DNA from: Neelides folsomi
Lineage: Eukaryota; Arthropoda; Collembola; Neelipleona; Neelidae
Length of the DNA: 50,054 bases
Reading direction: 5' to 3'
Assembly (NCBI GenBank): GCA_034687125.1
Contig: JAQGBZ010000425.1
Location: forward strand, 1 to 50,054
The translations under genes were made by a program, and so were the position numbers. Positions 10,425 through 20,966 of this stretch are shown here, piece by piece. Each line of letters opens with the position of its first letter. Position 1 is the stretch's first letter. The notes below the pieces were generated by a model. That model saw nothing but the letters and a program-made list of their open reading frames with translations, ran no database searches and had not been told where the DNA came from.

Positions 10425-12165
10425 TAGTTTGCCTTACACTTATTGTATTCAATTGATTTTGTGATAAATTTTTTGTAGTTTTAAAATTTATTAGTGATTT
10501 AAAATAAACTTAATTCAGAAATGTGACGTATTCGCATAATTTCACAATGATCAAATTACGAATTAAATTTTAGATATCATAAATTAATAACACTATTATA
10601 AGAATAATATCATTTAAAATTAGCTATATAGCTATATTTAAAGAACGTCAATAGTTAAATAGATTTAAGCTATAAATTAAGCATGTATATCAAAATAGTT
10701 TATGTTTATAATATGATCCTATTTGTATCATTTATAGCTGATGGTGATAGCAATTGTAGTTTTTTATATGAACGTTATATACATACTTAAGTCAAGTTTA
10801 TTTAATTGATTATTTTAATTTTAAAGATTTCCTTAAAGTTGCTTAATATATAATAATATTACAATATTTTTATGCAAAGATAGTGAAAGTTTAGGAGCAA
10901 GAAACCCAAAATGAATAATGTATTACACTTACCCATATTTTCATCAATATTTTATTGTATCTGTGGCCTGTCCCATATAAGCTTATTTTAATTATCACTA
11001 GCATTAGTAAAATATTAGCTGACTATTTTAGAGAAACTCGGCATTAATAATCATAATAAAAGCTAGGTCTGTTAGTAATTAAAAGTCTAAGAAATAACAT
11101 AATTTCTTACATACATACGTAATTATAATTATACATGTTTAAGATATATCGCACTTTCAAGCCATACTAGGTATACCTACATTATTTATTTGTAAGGGAG
11201 ATTTTAAGTAATTACGCTCCATAAACAATTAAGACTTACTTATTAGTACATGGATTGTAATTGATATACCTAAATAATTTTAGTCTACTTTTGTCGAATC
11301 GAGGTTGTTCTCATAACTATTTATCATAAGTCTTTGCATGTGTTTGAAATGAAAATGAATAAAATGATTTTTACTTGTGGCAAATAGACTTTGGATACAT
11401 GCGTATCTGTGTAAATAAAATTCTTCAAAATATGAGGTATTGGATACTGCCATATCTGTATATTGATCAAAGTATCGTAACCATTATCCAAAGAACTCAA
11501 AGCAGTGAAAACGTCGCTTTTTGTAATGTGTATAACGTTTATAAATTATAATAAATAGGCACCATATAGAGGAGTTTTAATGATGTTCTCTCATGAATAA
11601 AGTATTTAAAAACATGAAACTTACCTATGTCTAATTTAATTTTAAATTAGTAAAACGGCTTGCACTTGCAATTCTTGTCTGCACCCGATAGATTTATTCA
11701 TTGTTGAGGGTATAAGCAAACTAATCTTTGTTCTCACAGCATTGACATATTTGCAAATATAGAACGAAAATATTCATTTGTATGCCAATTTGCATGTCTA
11801 AGATCTGGTCATTGGTATTGGCAATCTATAAAAAGTCATCTCACAATGCATTGTTATGCAGATTGGTCTTTTATATATTTCTTGCACGATTTTCTCTCCT
11901 AAACATAACCATGCTAATTATGCAAATCAATTATATTGTTCATCATTACTTCATGCTAAGATCCTTATGTATCCAATGTCCATTCATAAAGATGCCTATT
12001 AATGAAAATTGCCTAAAGCATCTTCAGGCACTGACGAAATGAAAGAAGCAAATTTTTTTAGTTAGCAGTTGACTTTAAATCCTTCTCAACTTAACATTCA
12101 TTTTATTCTTGTCTACTAGCTTAGAAAACTTTTTTATTGTTCAATCCATTTTAAAGTGATATAAA
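10425..12165. other. Intergenic, AT-rich
   Basis: About 1.7 kb between ATG9 and the first chemosensory gene. An AATAAA at about 10502 could serve ATG9. An open frame at 11782-12042 has no homology or splice support and I regard it as chance. Nothing else is recognisable. Confidence 0.5.
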
Positions 12166-12994
12166 ATGAAAGAGTTATTGAAAGTACCAGTAGTTTTAAT
12201 AGGATTAGGTGTAATTGGCTTAATTACCGAAACTTACTCGGCTCCTGCTAAAACTTATCCTTTGAGGCTTCAACCTGAAATTGATGTGGTGGACATTGGA
12301 GCATATCTGAGAAATGATAGACTAGTCCGATTGCAAGTTAAATGCGTTTTAGAGGATGATGCCCCTTGTGATATCGTGAGTTATCTTTTATTATTATGGA
12401 TCATGAAATCAAAGTCGAAAATTACAAATGATTTGAATTTGTCAATTTTAAAATAAACATTTTATTTTATTAGGTTGGAAGATGGGCTAAACGTGAGTTT
12501 ATTCGATTATAGCTATAAAATTTGACTAAATATACATATATTTAATATACCGTATTATTAATATGAATTTTTTCATATTTTACCGTTATGAATATCATTA
12601 CCAGTAAAGTAAGTATTTGTATGATATTCGTAGCTCGTGTACAAGCTGGACTTCTTGGAGAATGCTTGATGTGTACAGAGGTACAAAAAGGATGGCTTGA
12701 TACTTGGCTCAAAGTGCTCGTTGATAGGTTCGTTATCCCTTTGTCACAATTGCTTACTCCTGTGAAAATAAGCCAAGTTCAGTCAATAGATTTAAAATCT
12801 TTTAATTCAGATTTCCAGATTTGTATCGAGCATCTCTTGCTAAGTTTGTTCAGAATAATGGAATCAAGCTCAGTGAAGAAGAGGCGAATAAAACAGATCA
12901 AGTTCTCTCAAAAGTAGACAAGCTTCTTGAAGACGGTGCTGGACCAGCAATCATTGACTCTGTGAGACAAAATTTAACTACTACCGAACAATGA
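12166..12994 (+). CDS. Chemosensory protein (OS-D/CSP family), copy 1
   Basis: Four exons: 12166-12375, 12474-12492, 12634-12727 and 12811-12994, giving 168 residues. Exon 2 is only 19 nt. CSPs are small secreted helical proteins that bind hydrophobic ligands such as odorants, pheromones and lipids in sensillar lymph and other tissues. The protein starts with a signal peptide (about 1-26, ending ETYSA). It has the family cysteine pattern C-x7-C-x18-C-x2-C: CVLEDDAPC, then GECLMC. Family-like motifs include YLRNDRLVRLQVKC and FPDLYRASLAKF. The segment after LYRASLAKF is longer than in typical CSPs of about 110 mature residues. The paralogue lies 750 bp downstream in the same orientation. Confidence 0.9.
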
Positions 12995-13742
12995 AATATT
13001 CAAACTAATTTACTTTCATTCTCCTTTATATTTTAACATAAAACTTTAAACTGATATTTAAGTAAATTGATATTTTATCATTTCAAATGTAATCTCTGAA
13101 TTGTACGATATATCATGTGCTACAATATACTAACTGGATACACATGTTAAATATAAAGTACATTGTGGATTCGTTTAGAGCTATAAAATATTTGTACTTT
13201 AACTACATTAAGTATTTTGCAATTTGTATTAGTGTATTTTTCCATTTTGTATCTTTTTTATAAATACTGAAAATTACGAATAGAAAAATAAATTGAAAAT
13301 GTATTTTGTGAAAATTTTCAAATTGGTAATTTATTTATTTAACAATGTCGTTTTACAAATTATTTTAAGTCAAAGTCTACAATATATTATTTCACAGTTA
13401 TGTAAATATAATTTTTATATAACTTATTTATGTTACATAAAATGGAATCTATGAATATTCTTGTATACAATTCTACAATAGGATGTACCAGTATATTATT
13501 TACAATTTACATAATATTATACAATACATTCCTATCTGTATTTACCAATATCACATAAAAAGTTCATTTTAGACTTTCGTATTCATCCAGCATAATCATT
13601 ATCACTTTTTTATTGTGATTTGTTGAGCTGCTTGAGCTTGAAAATTTTCCTTACTCCACCTTGGCATTTCGTATAAAATGAATATCTATGAAGAGAAGAG
13701 CAAGTGTTCAATTACTTTACTCTTGTTGGTGGTTTATAAAAG
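12995..13742. other. Spacer between the two chemosensory genes
   Basis: AT-rich 750 bp, including the 3' UTR of copy 1 (AATAAA at about 13285) and the promoter of copy 2. A TATAAA at 13735-13740 lies only two bases before the chosen ATG of copy 2, so it may be chance. Confidence 0.4.
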
Positions 13743-14401
13743 ATGGTGATAAGTTGGAGTAAGGAAATCTCATATCAAAGGCCACTTTTCATTTTCTTTT
13801 CAGTCATTTACATGATATCAAAAGTTGATTCGTTTCCTCAATCCAACAACCCTCTTTTCCCTCTCAAAATCCAACCTGAATATGATAGTTTACAAGTGGA
13901 GTATTATTTTAGAAACGAAAGACTTTTAAAATATCAATTAAGGTGTTTAGTGGCTGATTCAAGTAAATGTGATATCGTTGGAAAGTGAGTATTAAGTATT
14001 GATATTTAATATATTCTATAAATAATGTAATTAATATCATCTATTAAATTTGAATAAATCAACTTTGCAGATGGGCTAAACGTAAGTTGTAGGACTTGTT
14101 TACAACATTCACCTTTATGATAATCGGCTTATTATCAGCTACAAAGTAATTATTTCAAGTTTAATTTAATTGAGGCTAATCAAATAAATTTTATTGCTTA
14201 GCTAGACTTATCAGTGCATTTCTGGGTGAATGTCTGGCATGCACCCCAATTCAATCTGGTTGGTTTGAACGAGTCGTTCCAGTCATTATGGAAAAATACC
14301 CTGAATTATACCGAGCGGCAGTTGGAAGATTTCTTATGCAAATTGGAATCAAGATTCCCTTGGATGAAGAAATCAAAGTGAAGAGAGCATTTAAATTTTA
14401 A
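13743..14401 (+). CDS. Chemosensory protein (OS-D/CSP family), copy 2
   Basis: Three exons: 13743-13984, 14071-14081 and 14202-14401, giving 150 residues. Exon 2 is only 11 nt (ATGGGCTAAAC). The signal peptide spans about residues 1-31 (hydrophobic core PLFIFFSVIYMIS). The cysteine pattern C-x7-C-x18-C-x2-C is identical to copy 1 (CLVADSSKC and GECLAC). Shared motifs are YYFRNERLLKYQLRC and YPELYRAAVGRF. It lacks the last intron of copy 1, and its first intron lies 8 nt further into the coding sequence. The pair is a tandem duplication old enough for gene structure to drift. Ligand and tissue cannot be inferred. Confidence 0.88.
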
Positions 14402-15765
14402 CCATTAATATGCTTATTGTAAGACTACTTGTTTTGGGTGTATTTATTAAAGATGAAACTTATATAATCTAAAAAAAACTTGCCAATCTAATTAAACCGC
14501 AATAATTAATGCATATCAGATTTTACATTAAAATCATAATAGGCTATATGTATATTTATAGAGATTTTAGAGTTCATCTCTGATGTTTACAATATGAAAA
14601 ATATGAATACATAATTTACTCGTAGTATAGGTATATTTAACTATTACTTAATATTTATTTTAATCATAATGCCATCTCTCAAAGGATTTGAAGCGAATCT
14701 CTAACAATGACGACAATGAGCACTATAGAAAATATGCAAAAAGTTAGAAAATAGAGATCGCGTGATAAACAGTATGTTATATGGAGCTGTAAATATAATA
14801 ACGTGCTTAGAAGTTTGTTGATTTTTGAGAAATTTTAAAGCGCCAGCGTTACTTTTAACCCTTTATTATTAAATTCGATAATTAATTTTTAAATATTAGA
14901 ATGAAATTTCTTATAACATGGATTTAATTGTTTAACTATGGGGAATGGAATATAGTAAGTAGTAAGTAGATACTCTTCCTTCCTTATATTGTAATATGAA
15001 TACAATATTTTAATATTTGAAAATTAAATAGAGAGAAATGACAGTAACAATTATGTAGTATCGTAGCACAGGGGTGTGCAGTGGCCCACTGCACCTCCAG
15101 CACAGCGATTCCAACTTAATCCTAAGTTGAGAACATTTTGTGCTGATGCTGAGGGTACTTTACCTACCATTATATAACTCAAAGAAATACTTTTTAAGAT
15201 CGTTTCATTTGTTACCAATTACCAATCACGCCGCGTGCTTAAGAGTATGCAAGTATGCTAGATAGCTGTTTGAGTTAAATGTTTTATAATTTCAACAATA
15301 ATTTACTTAACTTTGTATAAATTATTATTAATATTTTCAATAAAATCAATTTAACTGATTATAATAATAGTAAAAATATTTGAGAAAAATATTTTCAAGA
15401 TTTTAATGAAATCTAAAAGGTTAAAAATTAAAAAAATTTTAAATTTTAATTCGATAGAAACCAATTTAACTTATGCTAAGCACGTTATTATATTTACAGC
15501 TTTATATTATGAATTCAGGTTTCCTATTATTTATGTAATAAAATTTTATTGTATTTATAGGCAAATGTATTTTTGGATATTTAATTCTATTTTATAAAAT
15601 CATGGACCGCTTTATAAACCACTTTAGCATGCTAATTGAATAGAAAATTTATTTAATTTGATAATGACCCTCAAGAGTCATTCCAATTCCCTTTTTATTA
15701 ATGACAATCCAAGGCTTGTGAAACTACGAAACTAGTGATGTTTGTTCAAGCCTATCAGTAGTGAA
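14402..15765. other. Intergenic region with a structured GC-rich element
   Basis: About 1.36 kb of mostly AT-rich sequence. The exception is the hairpin-rich block at about 15058-15150, listed separately. The open frame at 15406-15597 is AT-driven and unsupported. Confidence 0.5.
15058..15150. repeat. Two-hairpin GC-rich element
   Basis: GTGCAGTGG and CCACTGCAC form a perfect 9-bp inverted repeat around one central base at about 15074-15092. Immediately downstream, CAGCACA and TGTGCTG enclose a second perfect hairpin, AACTTA-ATCC-TAAGTT. The block stands out from the AT-rich background and holds no ORF. Either a foldback transposon remnant or a small structured RNA would fit. The strand is unknown. 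Confidence 0.45.
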
Positions 15766-17733
15766 ATGGTCATTTATAACTCAAAATTAATTTTATTACT
15801 TGAAGCTATCACCAGCTTAATGTTCATTCCTTATTGTTCCAGTAATTCATCTTCACCGTCACCAATTGTGAATAGCAATAAAAAGAAGTTTAGTGACGTC
15901 AACAGCAAAAAAAGTAAAAGCATTTTTAAACATTTACTATTCAGAAATGCAGCCTAATTATTTCTTAACGATCATTAGCAAAAAAAGTTAAATAGGAATT
16001 GATTACATATTCAGGAAGTAAGTGGTCTGTAACTGAATACACGAAAGGACGCGCAAGGCCAGACGAACTGATCTTTCAAGATGAATTCAATTCATTTGAT
16101 TTGGAAACCTGGAGCCACGTGGCTTCAATGTCGTATGCTTGTGGTGTATGAAAAACTCTTTTCATTGTTTTTTTAAATAATTAAGCTGTACATTCTCAAC
16201 TTACATTTTTTTTATTAAATCAATCGTCAATCGTTTATAGTTTAATTATGAATTCAGATTTCCGAGTTTCAAATGTATACCAACAATCGATCAAATAGCT
16301 ATGTCAAATATGGAAAACTGTTCATTAAACCAACGCTAACAGTCGGCAAATACGGTGCATCATATGCAACAATGAATTTAGTTAATTCCGAGGGAGAAAT
16401 TTACTCATCAAACAGGTTCATTTATAATGTCAAATATGTATATGTAACATAATGAACGAATCATTTAACTGTTTTTTATCCATCCAAGGCGCCTTGATGC
16501 ATTGAATGCCTGCCAAATTTTGAGATATAAGGAAGAAATGCTCAAACCAATATTATCAGCAAAGATCACTACAAAAGACTCTTTTGCATTCAAGTATGGG
16601 AAGGTTGAATGTAGAGCAAAATTGCCAAGAGGGGATTGGATTAAGCCGATAATTTCATTTTTGCCAAAATATGATCAATATGGAACTTGGCCAGCAAGTG
16701 GACAAATTGACTGGATCATGTAATTGAAAAATATTTCCCAATTTACAATCCAATTACAGTAGTATATATATATAGTTGGAATAGGATAATGCCTCATTCT
16801 CATATTAGATCGAGGGGAAATGGCAAACTATACAACGAAAGGGGAGTGAACGTTGGAACGCGCCAAACAACATCAACGTTACATTTTGGTCCGTTTCCCG
16901 CTCAGGATGCTTGGGAAAATGCTCAATTTAAGAAAAATATTAAAGATGGATTTGATCAAGATTTTCATATATTTCAACTTGAATGGACTCCAGGTTTAAA
17001 TTCTCTCATTTATTCAGTATGAAACAGGATGGATATTATTATTATATTCGTTTTTTAAATATCATATAAGTGTAAAATCTGTATTCAATAATTACAAAAT
17101 GCCTTTTATTTGTAGTTTCCATTAAATTTTTAATCGACGGTGAATTAGTGGGAACTGTTGCTCCATCAGACACAGGAGGATTTTGGGAATTCGGAAAGTT
17201 TGATATGCAATTTGACAATCCTTGGATTTATGGAGAAAACTACAAAATGACTCCCTTTGATCAAAAGGTCGGTTATTTGAATTTATGTTAATGAAGCTTC
17301 CATCTGTATTTAGTATTTACTCTACATTCCGAATAATTGATTTGCTGCTAATTTTGTATTTTTAGTTTTTTCTAGTAATAAGCCTTGATGTTGGTGGGAC
17401 AAATGGGTTTTGGGACGATAACTTTATAAATGAAGAGTTTAATAAGCCTTGGAACAACACTTCCCATAGGGTTAATGATTAAATTGAATTACACATTATC
17501 TAATTTACAATAAACTAAACTTAAAATAATTTTAATAAACCTGAAATGAAATGAAAACTAATATTCAGATTTGATATTTTAGTTAGATATATTCAGAAAT
17601 GAAACTAATTTACGAATTATAAATATTTTAGGCCATATTGGATTTTTGGGAAGGAAAAGAAGATTGGCTTTCAACTTGGGAAGGTGAAAATAGTTCCTTT
17701 GTGATTGATTACATTCGAATATGGTCATTGTAA
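15766..17733 (+). CDS. Beta-1,3-glucan-binding protein (GH16 fold), catalytic residues lost
   Basis: Eight exons: 15766-15913, 16015-16145, 16258-16415, 16489-16719, 16809-16993, 17116-17267, 17366-17470 and 17632-17733, giving 403 residues. Proteins of this family (GNBP, BGRP, LGBP) recognise fungal or bacterial glucans extracellularly and feed the Toll and prophenoloxidase cascades. Family landmarks in order: signal peptide from residue 1, a low-complexity Ser/Lys linker, DELIFQDEFNSFDLETW, MYTNNRSNSYV, WPASGQIDWI, SRGN, STLHFGPFP, FHIFQLEWTPG, DVGGTNGFWDDN and a final DYIRIWSL. The GH16 catalytic motif ExDxxE reads QxDxxI, so hydrolase activity should be absent. No N-terminal CBM39 domain is visible. 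The chosen ATG gives a hydrophobic leader; the longer open frame upstream has no ATG. Confidence 0.93.
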
Positions 17734-17820
17734 AGAATAAAAAAAATGAACAAATAAATATACAAACACAATATAATGAAAATTTTAACTCTTTACTTGA
17801 ATTTTTATTTAAAAATGAAA

Positions 17821-19122
17821 TCATGGCTCTTCTTTTACACAACTTTCGTGTTCTCGGATAATTTGAGTTCGTCTTATGGCCTTGATAGCTTTTTCTAGAA
17901 TCGAATGTCTTTCCCTTTCTGCCAAAAAATGGAATTTCAAAACAGCCGGAGGAAGTTTAGTAATCGGAAATTCGATCTTTTCTTCCTCTTCGCTCGATTC
18001 AACTGTTGATGAATGGACTTTATTGGTTTTGGCCTTTTTGAACTCCTCCGATGAAGGATGATGCTCAATTGAAAATGATTCTTCAATTTTCTCATTATCA
18101 CCTCCAATGGAAGGTTCCTTATTATTTATCGTTTCTTCACGTTCGGAATGATCTCCAATGAGTTCTTTCTCATCATCATTCAAATAAAATTTCCTCTTAC
18201 TCCTCGTCTTGCAATCAATTGGAATCCCAACATAACTCATTTGAGAATTCATGCCCAAATAGGAAGCATCTTTTGTATTGTAAATCCTCGTAAGTGAATG
18301 ATTTCCCAAGGATCCATCCCTTTCATCTTCATATTTAGCTTCAAAGATTTTGACTCGATTTTTCATTGATTGGTGGATGGCCATTGCTCTTTGCATTTCT
18401 GTTCGTTTCAATTTCAAAATCTTTTTTTCCTTCCGATCACGATTTTTCTCTGCTTTTAATTCCTTCTTGTAGGATTCTCCAATGATTGTTGAATTCGACA
18501 CTTGGTTAGAATTTTGAACGTATGTGTATTTACCGTTATTCCCTGGCATTTCTTTTTCGACCGGATGAGTTTGATTATTCATTGGTTTGTAAAATTCATT
18601 TTGTTCATCTTCGAGTCCGCGTCTCAAATCGTCACATTGCTTCTTCAAACTAATTAATGAGTTCTTGTCTTGGTATGGTTGTTCAACATGGTACACACTT
18701 TTGATGTTTTGTTTGATAAGAGGGCAGATAGGGAGACTGATGAGTTTCCTACATCTTTCATTCAGATCTTTGAGAAGTTGTTGGCGACGGATCATTTCCA
18801 TTCTGGCCTGTTCAATTTGGGTTTGTTCCATAATCTTCTTATAATTTTTCTTCTTCTCGATATATTCCTGAATTTCTGATTTGTCGAATTTAGAATTACG
18901 CCTCACGGCCTTTTCGTACTCTTGCTGAAATTCGCTCTTCGATTGATGATACTTTTTCATTGTGGACTTACTTTGGGTTGATTTAGTTTTCTTGTGCTTA
19001 AAATTACTATTACTGCTACAATCAGTATTTAATTTTTGGACGGTCTTTACAATGTCAAAGTTCACTGATCTAGCTCGAAATTTACTGTTTGAAGTTGAAC
19101 CATTAGAAAATGTTTCATCCAT
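17821..19122 (-). CDS. Uncharacterised intronless, highly charged coiled-coil protein
   Basis: A single uninterrupted 433-codon frame on the minus strand, starting MDETFSNGSTSNSKFRARSV. It is rich in Lys, Glu, Gln, Arg and Ser, with helical coiled-coil-like stretches at about residues 60-120 (EYIEKKKNYKKIMEQTQIEQ) and 215-260, an acidic SSEEEEKIE patch, and a conserved-looking C-terminal segment KLPPAVLKFHFLAERERH. No signal peptide, membrane helix or enzyme motif is visible. Composition suggests a cytoskeletal or ciliary/centrosomal role, but I do not recognise the family. The gene is convergent with the glucan-binding gene; only 87 bp separate the two stop codons. Lack of introns is unusual for this neighbourhood. 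Confidence 0.75.
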   Translation of the reverse strand: MDETFSNGSTSNSKFRARSVNFDIVKTVQKLNTDCSSNSNFKHKKTKSTQSKSTMKKYHQSKSEFQQEYEKAVRRNSKFDKSEIQEYIEKKKNYKKIMEQTQIEQARMEMIRRQQLLKDLNERCRKLISLPICPLIKQNIKSVYHVEQPYQDKNSLISLKKQCDDLRRGLEDEQNEFYKPMNNQTHPVEKEMPGNNGKYTYVQNSNQVSNSTIIGESYKKELKAEKNRDRKEKKILKLKRTEMQRAMAIHQSMKNRVKIFEAKYEDERDGSLGNHSLTRIYNTKDASYLGMNSQMSYVGIPIDCKTRSKRKFYLNDDEKELIGDHSEREETINNKEPSIGGDNEKIEESFSIEHHPSSEEFKKAKTNKVHSSTVESSEEEEKIEFPITKLPPAVLKFHFLAERERHSILEKAIKAIRRTQIIREHESCVKEEP

Positions 19123-20966
19123 ATTAATTGCTTACAAAGTTACAATGTATCATTTTATAAATTCATAGTATATGATGTTGAAACGTTTTTTTGTAAAAAA
19201 TTTTTTTTAAATTTGTTTTATTGAGATTTCTAAAGTAAAATGGAGCATAAATTAATTTAATGTCTGTCTAAGATTTAAAATGATTTCATGGAATTAGGAT
19301 TATGTGTAAAGATTATCCGCTGATTATCTATCAAAGCAAACTCACAAGTGTATTGATATTAATCGACATTAATTCACAAAATTAGCAATAATATTTATAA
19401 ATAACCTGTGCGTCATAATTTTATTGATAGTTTTCATTTCGTTGAATATAAAAACTGTAAAATACATACCTACTTAATATAACATCATATCTCATTAAGA
19501 ATAACAAAAATATCCATCAATAGAAATAATTTATCCACCTCCACCTACAAACTTGAGAATCATCAACAAGTTACAATAACTTACGTCATATAAACTTAAT
19601 GTCCAAAGTACGAGTACTTGTACATACATATATAATCTTATTACGTTATTAGATTACATAGCATAGCAATCGGAAATGAAACCCAAATTGAAGGTGATTG
19701 AAAGTAACGGGGAATGGAATACATAAGTATACCAGTGGTACTTACTCACATAGCATTGAAATTGGATTTCAAACTTTACAATATTGATGTACCTCAACTT
19801 CTTTATAATTATAGTACAGTACTTTTTCTTTTTACCACCTTTCTATTTTTCATTATTTGGATTAAAAGCTCAGCGCTTTGTTTGGATTGAATCACACATT
19901 AAATTTCTCTCTTTGAATATGTACATAGTTGTTGGATCCAATTTTGGTTTTTATTCGTGAACATGTACAAGTGAAGAAAAGGGATCAAACTGCCAGTCAA
20001 AAGGTTAGGAATTTACTGAATAATTTTTATTTACTATTTATAGAAAAATTATTTGTAATAGTAAAATTACAAGTGTCAATGTCCCTCTCAACCAAATATA
20101 TCAAGTATATAAAATTATATGCACAATACATGATAAAATATCTCACAAGTTATGAGTTGTTAGAAATGAGAAGTTAGTATTTTACACTCAAGATCAGTAT
20201 TAAGGCCTTGTTTAATGATATACTAATTTTTCTTAAGCTCAAGTTAAATGATAAAAGTGCAAATAGAATATTTAATTTACATAATAACATTTCAAATGTA
20301 ATAAGAAGAAATATTTAATATACTGACCACGTGTGGTTCTAGCAAAGAAAAAACTGTTTAGGTACTTATACCCGCAATCATCAATATAATCAACTTTTAT
20401 TCCCTATAATGTTCAGTATCAAAGTGCCGCCGTATTCTCCAATCAAGATTTTTATAAACTTTGTACTTCTGACTTTATATTTTGACCATATAATAATAAT
20501 ACTCAATAATTTTATTATAGCCAGATTTAGTTTTAAGTTAGTTAGTCTTCTTGTATAAGTACAGCTACAAACTTTAATATATCCTTATATAGAGAATTCA
20601 ACTAGGAAATATCTTTAATACATACATACATAAAAGTTAGAACGCCTTTGCTGACAATGTTGATATAACTTATTTTAATACATATCACGTACACATACTT
20701 GTTGATGTAAAAAATAGAAAAAGATTAGATACCCAACACACAAGTTTAAAGTGCACACTTAATATACACAATAGATCTTTAAAGTGAATTATACAATACT
20801 TAGCACCTTCCTATATTATATACCAACACAATATTATACTATTCTTGCATGCCTAAAACCTCATTGAGATTCAAATATTACATAATAGTAAAAAATAATT
20901 TCCAATATCAAATCCTCATAACATTTTACAGATTCAGTTCTGTTACGTTTAAGAAGCAGCTTGAAA
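19123..20966. other. Intergenic, AT-rich
   Basis: About 1.8 kb between the divergent starts of the coiled-coil gene (minus) and SLC23 (plus). It probably holds both promoters. Short open frames such as 19929-20177 show no homology or splice context. No repeat or RNA recognised. Confidence 0.5.

Noticed and set aside
11782..12042. 86-codon open frame between ATG9 and the first CSP gene
   Set aside because: No homology, no signal peptide, no splice context; consistent with a chance frame.
15406..15597. 63-codon open frame
   Set aside because: Composition is dominated by AT-rich codons (Ile, Lys, Phe, Asn, Tyr), as expected by chance here.
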